A stretch of DNA of 64,000 nt from contig JAJQEF010000003.1 in the NCBI GenBank assembly GCA_021201795.1, forward strand, positions 94,385-158,384, given 5' to 3'. Made by a program: the position numbers and the translations under genes. Shown here piece after piece: positions 47,289 through 56,764 of this stretch; the first letter of the stretch is position 1; the number at the start of each line of letters is the position of its first letter. Source of the stretch: Rikenellaceae bacterium. Its GTDB lineage: Bacteria; Bacteroidota; Bacteroidia; Bacteroidales; Rikenellaceae. A model generated the notes under the pieces. The model was not told the origin of the DNA. It made no database searches and saw only the letters and a program-made list of their open reading frames with translations.

Positions 47289-48304
47289 GAAAATTCTATT
47301 AGGATACTAGATACTTCACCAGGATTGGCCACCCATTTTTCCAGAGCCTCCTGAGATTCTTCCGGTGGATAAATTGCCGTTATCAATTCCTCGACAGGGC
47401 ATGTGCCTCGTTTCATATATTCGATAACCGCTTTGAAATCGCATGGCATTGCATTACGGGAACCGCGAACGTCCACTTCCTTCTTTACGAAATACTGAGT
47501 ATCGAACGGAATTTTTTCCTTCGCATATCCTATGTAAACTACGCGTCCGGTAAATGCCGCTTCCGAAATTGAGGCAAGATAGGTCTCCGAACGTCCGACC
47601 GCTTCTATAATTACATCTGCTCCGTTCTTATCTGTTATTTCCCAGATATGTTCGTGCAGGTTCTCTTGTGATGAATTAACAGTGTATTGAGCGCCGAGTC
47701 GTTTAGCCAGTTCGAGTTTTCTATCGTCGACATCCACGGCGATGACCCTTGCTCCTCTCAGGACAGTGCGGACTATGGCGCCTAATCCGATCATACCGCA
47801 GCCTATGACCATGACCGTATTCATGTCAGTCACTTCCGCACGGTTAACGGCATGAAATCCTACGCTCATGGGTTCGACCAGTGCAAAATCACGAGTGGAT
47901 ATATCATTATCGGCAATCACCTTCTGCCACGGGACGAGGATATATTCCGACATTGCTCCGTCACGCTGTACCCCGAACGTTTGATTGAACTCACATGAGT
48001 TATGACGTCCGTTGCGGCAGGCCGGACAATTACCGCAATTCGTATAAGGATTTACAGTGGCATTCATTCCCGGTTTTAAATCCGACGGAACGTCTTCTCC
48101 TACGGATTCGATAACGGCCCCGATTTCGTGTCCGGGAATAATAGGGAGCCTTACCAACGGATTAAGGCCACGGAATGTGTTCAGGTCGGAACCGCAGAAT
48201 CCGACATATCTGATTTTCAGCAGAATGTGCGCCGGCTTCAGTTCCGGTTTGGAAGTTTCGATTACACGGATTCTTCCCGGTTCCGTTATTTGTATTGTTT
48301 TCAT
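47285..48304 (-). CDS. Zinc-dependent alcohol (sugar acid) dehydrogenase
   Basis: 339 residues, medium-chain dehydrogenase. Catalytic zinc ligands in GFCGSD and GHEIGAV; structural zinc cysteines in NCGNCPACRNGRHNSC; NAD-binding VIGCGMIGLGAI. In the fucose context it may oxidise L-fuconate or a later intermediate; it could also act on L-galactonate. It starts 11 bp after the aldo/keto reductase gene. Confidence 0.85.
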   Translation of the reverse strand: MKTIQITEPGRIRVIETSKPELKPAHILLKIRYVGFCGSDLNTFRGLNPLVRLPIIPGHEIGAVIESVGEDVPSDLKPGMNATVNPYTNCGNCPACRNGRHNSCEFNQTFGVQRDGAMSEYILVPWQKVIADNDISTRDFALVEPMSVGFHAVNRAEVTDMNTVMVIGCGMIGLGAIVRTVLRGARVIAVDVDDRKLELAKRLGAQYTVNSSQENLHEHIWEITDKNGADVIIEAVGRSETYLASISEAAFTGRVVYIGYAKEKIPFDTQYFVKKEVDVRGSRNAMPCDFKAVIEYMKRGTCPVEELITAIYPPEESQEALEKWVANPGEVSSILIEFS

Positions 48305-48315
48305 TTTTCCGTATA

Positions 48316-49248
48316 TTAACTGTTTACCCAGGTGTCGCGGTATCCGGGTTCGAAAATCTTCTGTATCTCTTTTATCAGTTCCCGGTTTATTGGAGACTCT
48401 GCATATCGTATGGTTTTTAAAACGTTTTCAGGATTTGTCGTACTGAAAAGAGTGGTAGCTATCCTTGGGTTCGAGACAGAAAAAGCAACAGCAAGCTGTT
48501 CTATCGGGATACCTTTGGATTTACATACTTCTACAGCCTTCCGTGCAAGGCGTTTAAGTGCCTCAGGTGCAGGGTGCCAGTCCGGAACCCCGCGTTCCGT
48601 AAGCAGCCCCATTGAATATGGCGAAGCATTGATGATGCCTATATTTTTCGACTCGAAATAATCCATATAATCGCTAAGAGCATCGTCATTCAACGTATAA
48701 TGACAGAAGGACAGAATACTTTCCACTGTTCCCGTAGGGACGTGATCTACGACGTATTTAAAATGACGCAGGTTCAGGTTGGTTATCCCTACGTGTTTTA
48801 CAACTCCTTCATTACGAAGGTCTACTAAAGTTGGAAGTGTCTCGTTGCATATTTGTTCGAGGTCCGCAAACTCTATGTCATGGATGTTTATCAAATCCAC
48901 ATAGTCCACATTCAGCCGCTCTATACTCTCGTAAACACTTTCTTTAGCTTTTTTACGGGAATAATCCCAATAATTTACTCCGTCTTTGCCGTAACGTCCG
49001 ACCTTTGTAGAAATATAATAACGGCTGCGGTCGATGTTCTTCAACGCTTTGCCTAATACGGTTTCGGCTTTAAGATGTCCGTAGTAAGGAGAGACATCTA
49101 TAAAATTTATTCCATTCTCTACTGCTGTGTGAACAGCTTTTATCCCATTCTCTTCTTTTAGAGAACGAAATACCCCTCCTAACGAAGATGCTCCGAAACT
49201 AAGGTTGGACACTTTCATTCCTGTTTTACCGATTTCCCTATATTCCAT
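48316..49248 (-). CDS. Aldo/keto reductase, L-fucose/L-galactose dehydrogenase-like
   Basis: 310 residues, (beta/alpha)8 NAD(P)H-dependent oxidoreductase. Catalytic tetrad: Asp of FIDVSPYYG, the Tyr in that motif, Lys of STKVGRYG and His of INIHDIEF. It resembles plant and bacterial L-galactose/D-threo-aldose 1-dehydrogenases, which oxidise L-fucose to its lactone. First gene of the fucose catabolic operon; the operator-like repeat and AraC gene lie just upstream. Confidence 0.88.
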   Translation of the reverse strand: MEYREIGKTGMKVSNLSFGASSLGGVFRSLKEENGIKAVHTAVENGINFIDVSPYYGHLKAETVLGKALKNIDRSRYYISTKVGRYGKDGVNYWDYSRKKAKESVYESIERLNVDYVDLINIHDIEFADLEQICNETLPTLVDLRNEGVVKHVGITNLNLRHFKYVVDHVPTGTVESILSFCHYTLNDDALSDYMDYFESKNIGIINASPYSMGLLTERGVPDWHPAPEALKRLARKAVEVCKSKGIPIEQLAVAFSVSNPRIATTLFSTTNPENVLKTIRYAESPINRELIKEIQKIFEPGYRDTWVNS

Positions 49249-49306
49249 TTTAATATTTTTTGCTTATTACAAAGCTACCCCTTGTATACGTTAAATTTTT
49301 TATCTT

Positions 49307-49335
49307 AATCGACCAAAAATTTCACTTTATCGATT
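49307..49335. promoter_or_regulatory. 29-bp operator-like motif between the fucose operon and its AraC regulator
   Basis: AATCGACCAA, 9 nt, TTTATCGATT. The right half is identical to the one at 56216-56244, the left half differs by two bases, and both are preceded by TATCTTA. Likely binding site of the AraC regulator at 49370. Confidence 0.65.
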
Positions 49336-49369
49336 TTCTGTGTATCTTTATAAACAAAACCCATTGCAA

Positions 49370-50236
49370 ATGAATAAAAATGAGTTAAAGAGAAATTTCA
49401 TTTTATTAAATGTGGGGTATGCTTACCACGATGCGGACTGGAACTGGAAAAATATACATAGTCCCTTCGCGAGGATTCATTATGTAAAAAGCGGTACGGC
49501 GAAAATTTTAAGAGAAGACGGTATCGTATTCGAACTTAAAAAGGGTCATTTGTATCTGACTCCTTCTTATGTAAAACACAGGTATGAATGTGACGATATA
49601 CTGGAATTATATTATTTGCACATATACGAAGAAATAGGGAAAAATCTCAGTATTTTTGATGTAATAAGTTTTCCAGGGGAAATCGAGGGCGGCCCGCTTG
49701 ATATACATCTGATACAACGACTGATAAAAATTAATCCTGAAAGGGAATTACAGTATTTCGATCCGAGTTCTTATGATAATTCCACTCATCTTGCCTATAA
49801 CGTGGCTATTCAGCAAAAAAGTCCGTTAGCTTTTGAATTGGAAACGGAAGGAATCATCAAACAATTATTTTCCCGATTTCTTGCCCATGCTGTATATAAG
49901 AACGAGAAGATGGACATGCGTATATTGAAAAGTCTGGATTACATCCACGGCAACATCGATCATGCTATAGATATAGAGTGTCTGGCGGAGAGAAGTTGTC
50001 TTACCAAAGATCACTTTATCCGGCTTTTCAAAAAAGAAATGAACTGCACTCCCGGTAAATATATAAACATAAAGAAGATCGAAACCGCTCAGTTGAGATT
50101 GCTTATATGCGAATCGAGTATAAAGGATATAGCATATGGATTGGGATTCGACAACATATCATATTTCAACCGACTCTTTACCAAAATAACAGGAGAAAGT
50201 CCGGGCAGGTATAAAAATAGATACAGGGCGCATTAG
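49370..50236 (+). CDS. AraC-family regulator, probable regulator of the fucose genes
   Basis: About 288 residues from the ATG at 49370; a GTG at 49340 lies at the promoter-like TATCTTTA and is less likely. N-terminal cupin domain (ARIHYVKSGTAKIL) and C-terminal double helix-turn-helix (SCLTKDHFIRLFKKEMNCTPGKY, DISYFNRLF-type second helix). It sits divergently between the catabolic operon and next to the glycosidase operon and shares an operator-like motif with both, which makes it the obvious regulator of fucose use. Confidence 0.9.
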   Translation: MNKNELKRNFILLNVGYAYHDADWNWKNIHSPFARIHYVKSGTAKILREDGIVFELKKGHLYLTPSYVKHRYECDDILELYYLHIYEEIGKNLSIFDVISFPGEIEGGPLDIHLIQRLIKINPERELQYFDPSSYDNSTHLAYNVAIQQKSPLAFELETEGIIKQLFSRFLAHAVYKNEKMDMRILKSLDYIHGNIDHAIDIECLAERSCLTKDHFIRLFKKEMNCTPGKYINIKKIETAQLRLLICESSIKDIAYGLGFDNISYFNRLFTKITGESPGRYKNRYRAH

Positions 50237-50283
50237 AGAAATGATCTTCTCATCAGTAACCCTGATTAATTTTATAATAATAT

Positions 50284-51801
50284 TTAAATCTCTACTTTGT
50301 AAACTATAATTCCATGCATTTCTTTTTCCGGCATATCTATTTCAAGACCTTCTGCAGTTTGGATGAATCCGATTTTATTTTCATAACCTAATAATGAAAC
50401 ATTTTTTATTTCGCCGAGATTTATACGGTTAAACGATTTTATAAGATTTTTACCTTTTTTGCCACGTATCATAAAAACGTAAAACGTATCCGATCCTTTT
50501 TGAGTAAAACGAACATTGCACTCCGATTTATTCTCCTCTATTCCAGGTCCTTCGCCATATACCATCCATGCTCTTGTGCCATAAACGGCCTCACCGTTTA
50601 CCTTTAGCCATTGTCCGACTTCACGTAATACTTTTTGCTGGTCTTCCGGTATTGTGCCGTCTGCTTTGGGTGAGATATTGAGGCATAAGTTACCATTTCT
50701 CGAGATATTCTCAACTAGTTTACGTATTACGGATTCAGAACTCTGAAGTTGTAATCCTTCTATATATCCGAATTTATTACCGATAGGTTCATCCACCTGC
50801 CAATAGTAGGTTGTCATCTCTTTGGGAGCGCGCCCCTGACGTTCGTAATCCTTAATGGTTCCGTACAGGTAAGCATCGTGTTTAGTACTCAAAGATACAT
50901 CTTTTTTATCCCATTCTTCTGCCCTGTTATAATAATAGGCTGCAAGACGGAGTTTGAGTGGGTCGAGCGAGCGGCTGTTTATACCATTGTCGAACCAGAG
51001 CATATCAGGCTGGTATTTATCGATAATCTCCTGACATCGTGCGAGCCATTCTTCCAGGAATCCTTCATCCTGAGGAGCCTCTTTGCCTTCCAAAACCTCT
51101 TCCGCATTTGGTCCCATTGCAGAGGCCTTGGTCGGATCCGGTTTTTGAGGCGGTCCGTAGAAGTCAGCATATTCAGGATCGTATAGATCGTGCTCCTTTG
51201 CAGCTGTGGGGTGCATAAAATCCCAGTGCTCCATGCGATGGTTGGATACCCCGAACTTCAGCCCTTCCGCACGAACTGCCTCCGCAAGGTCTCCTATAAG
51301 ATCGCGTTTAGGACCCATGTCACGTGCGTTCCAGCGAGTCAGTTCGCTGCCGTACAGCGCGAATCCGTCATGATGTTCCGCAGTCGGAATAACATACGCC
51401 GCTCCTGCTTCTTTGAATAACGCCGCCCATTCCGCAGGATCGAATTTTTCCGCGGTGAATAACGGAATAAAATCCTTATATCCAAAATCCTTCGGATCGC
51501 CCCAGTTCTCGATGTGATGCTTCAACAGTCCTCCGTACATGTGTCTCGGATACCATTCGCTACCTGCGGCAGGAACCGAATAAACGCCCCAGTGTATAAA
51601 TATCCCGAATTTGCCGTCGATGAACCATTGCGGGGTTTCATAGTTGACGCGGATGGATTCCCACGAATCAGTGTATGGTCCGGGTGGAATATCCGCCGCA
51701 CGTCCGCCCGGAAGATCGATCGACGCCCTTGGAGGCGGATCCTGTTGTGCGAACACCGTTAAACTACCTGCGACAAGTAATAATACCAATAGTTTTTTCA
51801 T
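50284..51801 (-). CDS. GH29 alpha-L-fucosidase (downstream copy)
   Basis: 505 residues with a signal peptide ending VFA (about 18). Catalytic barrel with FGIFIHWGVYSVPA, EHHDGFALY, GVSNHRMEHW and the nucleophile Asp in MLWFDNGIN; C-terminal beta-sandwich. It removes terminal alpha-L-fucose from glycans; the released fucose would enter through FucP. Last gene of the glycosidase operon. It is 42 bp after the second GH29 gene and intact. Confidence 0.94.
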   Translation of the reverse strand: MKKLLVLLLVAGSLTVFAQQDPPPRASIDLPGGRAADIPPGPYTDSWESIRVNYETPQWFIDGKFGIFIHWGVYSVPAAGSEWYPRHMYGGLLKHHIENWGDPKDFGYKDFIPLFTAEKFDPAEWAALFKEAGAAYVIPTAEHHDGFALYGSELTRWNARDMGPKRDLIGDLAEAVRAEGLKFGVSNHRMEHWDFMHPTAAKEHDLYDPEYADFYGPPQKPDPTKASAMGPNAEEVLEGKEAPQDEGFLEEWLARCQEIIDKYQPDMLWFDNGINSRSLDPLKLRLAAYYYNRAEEWDKKDVSLSTKHDAYLYGTIKDYERQGRAPKEMTTYYWQVDEPIGNKFGYIEGLQLQSSESVIRKLVENISRNGNLCLNISPKADGTIPEDQQKVLREVGQWLKVNGEAVYGTRAWMVYGEGPGIEENKSECNVRFTQKGSDTFYVFMIRGKKGKNLIKSFNRINLGEIKNVSLLGYENKIGFIQTAEGLEIDMPEKEMHGIIVYKVEI

Positions 51802-51843
51802 AATTTTATTTTTTAGTTATTCTCATTTCGTCTTTCATATTTT

Positions 51844-53496
51844 TTAAATTATTCCGTCGATAACAAAACCTATAGTTTTACCGGTATTTTCCACGTCAGG
51901 GAGTGTTATGACCAGTTTATCCTCGTTTTGTACCCATTTTATAGGTTTGTCCGTCCCGAGCATAGATATTCCAGTTATTTTTTTGCCATTAAGCTGCTGC
52001 GAACCATATCCCAATGCAGAGATTTCTACCGTTTTGTCTGTAGGGAATCCGAGAACGAACGTATAAAGTTTATCATCTTTAGTTGTGAAGCGCACATCCC
52101 TGTAAGATAATGAAGCCTGCGCGCGCTCCCTTGCACCGAACGAACCTTCGCCGGAAGTATTTGCAGAGCCTTCTCCGAAGATCACCCAAGGACGCGTCCC
52201 GTAGATTCCTTCTCCATGAACGGCCATCCATTCGCCCATTTCTTCGAGGAACGCGATCTCCTTATCGTCGATACTTCCATCTCCCTTCACAGGAATACTC
52301 AATAGAAGATTACCGTTCTTACTTACGATATCCACAAGTGTTTTTGAAATAAGTTCCACTGATTTATATCTGTCTCTGTCATATGTAGACTGGTTATAAT
52401 GCCAGCTTCCTATACAAGAACAAGTCTGCCAGGGATACTCAGAAACATTACTGATGCTTCCGCGCTCACAGTCCAGCGTAATTCCTGCCTGCTCCGCATC
52501 TGTAAGTTCTTTAGCAGTTATTACCACCTGGTTTTTACCATTATTGCGATTAGTACTCTTATTATAGTAGTGGGCAGCGATTTCGAGTCCGTAATGTTCC
52601 AACGGAAGCCCTTCGTCATCGAAATAAATAAGATCCGGTTCGTATTTATCTATGAGTTCTTTAGTTCGCAGGAACCAGTTAGACGCAAATTCAGGATTGT
52701 TCTCCGGGATTTTCTCCGTCCACACACGGTCGTTCTCTTCATGCCATTTATTCATGGAATCCAGCGAAGTAATTCCGTCCGGCATTACCATTGTAGGTTC
52801 AGTGTAGAATAACTTAGGATCGTAACCCTCCCACCATTTGCCTTTGCCATCCTCCTTGCGAAGATTATATGCATCGTATCTTATTCCTGCCATATCGCCT
52901 TCTGCATCGTATCCGTAGGCAGGTTGAAACCAGTGCCACGCGTGGGCTGCATGATTGCTCACTCCGAATTTTAAACCTTGCTTACGTGCGGCATCAGCCC
53001 ATTCGCCTACGATATCTCGATTAGGGCCGAGATTGACCGAGTTCCACTCGTGGTATTTAGAGTCGTAGTTGTCGAAATTATCATGATGATTGGCCATAGC
53101 GACAAAATATTTCGCTCCGGCTTTGACATACAGCTCCATTAATGCTTCCGGATCCCATTTTTCAGCCTTCCACATAGGTATAAAATCTATAAAACCGAAT
53201 TCGGACGGATGCCCGTAATTGGCCAGATGATGGCGGTAAGCTCCTTCCCCTTGAAGATACATATTACGTGCATACCAATCCCCGGCTTCCGGTACGCATT
53301 GTATTCCCCAATGTGCCCATATACCGAATTTCGCATCCCTGAACCATTCGGGGAACTCATTGTTTTCTATAAGCGATTCCCATGTAGGTTCAAATATTCC
53401 CTGCTCAATGGCAAATTCGTCTTTTACAGTTTCTTTACATGCTGCCAGTCCTATTAAAGCTACCGCTATTATCAGTTTCTTTACTGCTGTTTTCAT
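51844..53496 (-). CDS. GH29 alpha-L-fucosidase (upstream copy)
   Basis: 550 residues; lipoprotein-like N-terminus (LIGLAAC, Cys about 20). Motifs FGIWAHWGIQCVPEAGDW, ANHHDNFDNYDSKYHEW, GVSNHAAHAWHW and the nucleophile Asp in LIYFDDEGL. The paralogs are only moderately alike, so they probably cleave different fucosyl linkages rather than being a recent duplication. Intact. Confidence 0.93.
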   Translation of the reverse strand: MKTAVKKLIIAVALIGLAACKETVKDEFAIEQGIFEPTWESLIENNEFPEWFRDAKFGIWAHWGIQCVPEAGDWYARNMYLQGEGAYRHHLANYGHPSEFGFIDFIPMWKAEKWDPEALMELYVKAGAKYFVAMANHHDNFDNYDSKYHEWNSVNLGPNRDIVGEWADAARKQGLKFGVSNHAAHAWHWFQPAYGYDAEGDMAGIRYDAYNLRKEDGKGKWWEGYDPKLFYTEPTMVMPDGITSLDSMNKWHEENDRVWTEKIPENNPEFASNWFLRTKELIDKYEPDLIYFDDEGLPLEHYGLEIAAHYYNKSTNRNNGKNQVVITAKELTDAEQAGITLDCERGSISNVSEYPWQTCSCIGSWHYNQSTYDRDRYKSVELISKTLVDIVSKNGNLLLSIPVKGDGSIDDKEIAFLEEMGEWMAVHGEGIYGTRPWVIFGEGSANTSGEGSFGARERAQASLSYRDVRFTTKDDKLYTFVLGFPTDKTVEISALGYGSQQLNGKKITGISMLGTDKPIKWVQNEDKLVITLPDVENTGKTIGFVIDGII

Positions 53497-53564
53497 AACT
53501 ATTTATTTTGGAGATTTGATTATTTCTTGCGACATATCCACCATCCTTATTTAACGGGATCTCT

Positions 53565-54523
53565 TTAATTCAGTTTTTTTATCTGGGTAAAAGTATTATG
53601 CTTCCACGCATCAGTTCTTCCGTTTATATCGCGAAATTCTTCTATCATGTATTTTACCGTTCGGAAGAAAATCGGTTTTTATCGTGATTTGTGTTTCGCT
53701 TCCGTTATTATCCTTATGTACCATTCACTTCCTTTTTTGCGGGCAAAGGCGGCAATTTCGCCGATTTTGCTGACAGGTAAAACGATAGTTTCATCCCATT
53801 CTGCCGGCATTTTTTTATAAATTCCAATGCGTCACTTTCAAGTTATGATACAGGATCTCCGGCAAGACACATAAACGGAGAAGTGAAGAAGATTACTGCC
53901 ATTGCCAGTTCGTGCGTCCATGTGGAACCTTTGAGCTTATCAGGACGAAAATAGGTAGGCGTGTAGTCTTCAGGTCCGTGAACAACCCTTGTAAAAGGCA
54001 GTGCTGCATCGTGAAGAGCTGGCATTTTACCCATTTCCCATCCGCGAATTTTTTCACGATTCATCTCATGCTGCCACGTTCTATCGCGTCCAGTCGGTTT
54101 ATTTGCTCCGTGGAAGTTTATCATAATCTCGTATTCTGCGCCTTCACGCATTATATCATCGTACCGCTGTACCCATTCGGGTTCGACGGCTCCCATGAAA
54201 TCAACCTTAAGATCTACGAGTCCTACTGATTTGGCATTATTGAAATATTCGTCACGCTGGCTATTAGTTCTCACGTCGCGCGCGTGCACCCATGCCCATA
54301 TACTTTTACCGGGTTTTATCCAAACGGCTCCGATTATTCCCGGTTCCGGCGAAGGCAGAATAATTTGTCGTTTCTGAAATTCGACAGAGTAAACCAGGTT
54401 TCCGGAACTGTTAACTCCGATATTACATTCCAATGATCCGTCCGGGGATTTTATGCGAATATTCTGTGCATTGGCAGCACTTGAAACCCATAGTAATAAT
54501 GTCAGAACCAATAACTTCTTCAT
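53565..54523 (-). pseudogene. GH97 glycoside hydrolase, heavily decayed
   Basis: It starts with an intact signal peptide and the GH97 N-domain (IKSPDGSLECNIGV), but jumps after about residue 55 straight into the catalytic domain (PGKSIWAWVHA, DLKVDFMGA, MINFHGANKPTGRDRTW), so more than 200 codons are gone. An in-frame TAA follows at 53845-53843, where Tyr is expected. The family then goes on as LESDALEFIKKMPAEWDET and PVSKIGEIAAFARKKGSEW, with two further single-base indels before the original end near 53565. Normal GH97 enzymes have 650-740 residues and act on alpha-glucosides or alpha-galactosides. Confidence 0.9.
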
Positions 54524-54528
54524 AGGTA

Positions 54529-56106
54529 TTATTTTTTCCTGTATTCAAAGTAATCTATATCGATCAGACCTTCTTCATTTTTTTCATTGAACGTAAACAA
54601 TCCGATGCGGGTTCCCCTGTAATTACCCCATGTGAACCGGTACTCTTTACCGAAATCTTGAAATTTTTTTCCATCCATACTGTAATAAAAACGGCATATA
54701 CCGTCCAGCCCCCATACTGACCGCAACCAGATCTCATTCTCTGTATCTATTTTATTCGATTCAATATTTTCGTTTTCATTAAAAATAATGAATGTTTCCG
54801 CGTATTTTTTCTTAATTCCGATATACGCATAAGTTGCAGCATAATGACAAAGTCCGGCAATCTGTCCGTCCTTCATTCCTGTTATATCCATTTTAATCGT
54901 AACTTCATTGTATTTTGTTCTATATACACGTTGAGTAAGGATATTAGGAACTTTTTTCAGATTATTTTTCTGTAATGGCTTCATTGCTTTAAGACGCAGC
55001 CATCCCGATCTTTCGGACAGGGACCACATTTCATTGTTGGGATAATAATTCCATTCCCAGTTAGTATCGAGATTTTTATTTGTGAAATCGTCGCAGAAAA
55101 ATTCGTCTTTTTCAAACGAACCTTCTATCGGCATATTCCCGAACCAGACCATATGTCCCCATCCGTTACTGTCTGGTTCCCCGATAACAGGCCATTCATC
55201 GATCCATGTTACAGGCAATAGACTCACAGCCCGTCCTTCCCAGTCTCCTTTGCCGTGGTGCGTTAAAAAATACCATATACCGTCTGGGCCTTCGATTATT
55301 CCGCCCTGATTGGGCTGATTCGATTCGATGTTAGGTGCCATGATCTACTTTTCTGTGCTCCATGGTCCGTTTATATCCCTCGACCGTTTAGCAACCACAA
55401 ACCTGCTCCCGCCGCCTGTACGGCTATAGATCAGATAATACCAGTCGTTTACTTTTATAAGTTTGCTGGCTTCCCTGCTGCCTCCTTTATTTACGAGTAT
55501 AGCACTGCTTCTGTCTATCGAACTGCAATCCGGATCCATTTTAAAAATATATGTTTCGTAAAGCCTGTCGCGAAACAGTGTTCCTATAAAATAAGCATCG
55601 CCGTTATCGTCCCATATTGCGGAGCAGTCGTCCCAGCCTGATTCCGGAAGAATATTGGTTAACGGCGACCATGGACCGGTTGGTTCGTCCGCCCAGGTGG
55701 TGAAAAAACCTTCATCCGGGGTTCCGAACAGCACATAGAATCTTCTGTCATGGTAGCGTATGGAACCTGCCCATATTCCACGACCATATCTGTCCATTCG
55801 ATCCCAGTTCATTTCAGGACTTATCTGTCTGATGTCTGTTACCGCGTGTCCGATTATTGACCAATCGACAAGGTTCTTGGAATGAAGGATTACCATTCCC
55901 GGAGAATATTGAAATGTCGAGGATATAGCATAATAATCATCTCTTACACGTATACAGTCTATATCGCTGAAGTCCGCAGGAAGAACAGGATTAAAATATG
56001 TCTTATCCGGCTGCGAACCCCAATTTTCCCATTTGCCCCATATGGAACCCGATGCAAGCATGCAAATGTAATTAACTACAAGTATAATAAGCAGTATCTT
56101 TTTCAT
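54529..56106 (-). pseudogene. GH43 family glycosidase interrupted by an in-frame TAG
   Basis: Signal peptide, then a GH43 propeller: NPVLPADFSDIDCIRVRDDYY with the base Asp, WDDCSAIWDDNGDAYFIG with the second Asp, and SREASKLIKV with the acid Glu. At 55347-55345 there is TAG where the family has a polar residue, probably Gln (STEK-stop-IMAPNIESNQPNQGG); the frame then continues with the rest of the propeller and a C-terminal beta-sandwich (DUF1349/GH43_C2-like, about 350-525). A CAG to TAG change is enough. First gene of the glycosidase operon (GH43, GH97, GH29, GH29). The C-terminal part could restart at the ATG just behind the stop, but would have lost the signal peptide and the catalytic base. 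Confidence 0.87.
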
Positions 56107-56764
56107 TGTTATCTATTAAACTTGAAAGTGATTTTATTTTCATGAAGAATAACAACAGTAAGTATATCATGTTTTAATACAAAATTATCTGTTGAGTCCG
56201 ATATATATTTATCTTAATCGATAAAAAGTTGTACTTTATCGATTTATTATAGGTTTTTATATTAAAAAATCGTTATAAACCATTAATGATAATAGTTATA
56301 CATACAAGACCGTTCTAAGTTAAGAAAATTTAAGAAATCTATTATTTGTAGGGTTAGGCTGGAGCCAGAAAATTTTCGATCATGGACACGGAAAACGGAC
56401 ATTTGCTCTCACTACTACTGCAGGAATGCAATTCGAACCATGGGCCGATAAAGAGCGATAATGAGGGAGAATACTTGGCAGAGTAACTCCGGCCTGTGCC
56501 TGTAAAATATCAAGAAATTTATTAACCGCTGCTATATCGATATCAACTGGACAATGCTGATTACCATCCTAAGTCTTTCTTTAAATGATTATCTTTGTAC
56601 AAATACGATGCATCCAGAAAAATATGGTGGTTAATGGGTTGTACTTTTGCATTTTGCGTCTTTGATAATATTGCGGCAATATATAAGTATGGTTCAGTGT
56701 GGACCGCACATTAGCGGATAAAGAAGTATAACCAATAAAAATAATCTTTTGTCAAATTGGAAAT
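56107..56764. other. Long intergenic region with a possible gene remnant
   Basis: Apart from the inverted repeat, no gene is clear. A start-less open frame at 56324-56461 (plus) reads ENLRNLLFVGLGW then TFALTTTAGMQFEPWADKER and stops; it has the feel of the end of a real protein and may be debris of a deleted gene. A TATCTTTG box lies at about 56590-56597, about 170 bp before the alkylation repair gene. Confidence 0.35.
56216..56244. promoter_or_regulatory. 29-bp perfect inverted repeat upstream of the glycosidase operon
   Basis: AATCGATAAA, 9 nt, TTTATCGATT: a perfect 10-bp palindrome 110 bp before the GH43 start. A near-identical 29-bp site lies at 49307-49335 beside the AraC gene. Confidence 0.7.

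Noticed and set aside
26267..55347. Stop-codon recoding (TGA as Trp, TAG as Gln or Tyr) as an explanation of the in-frame stops
   Set aside because: TAG and TGA end many intact genes here (e.g. TAG at 14627-14629 after PL11 and 10509-10511 after the sigma-54 regulator; TGA at 45077-45079 after fucP), and the affected residues differ (Trp, Tyr, Gln). Ordinary mutation is simpler.
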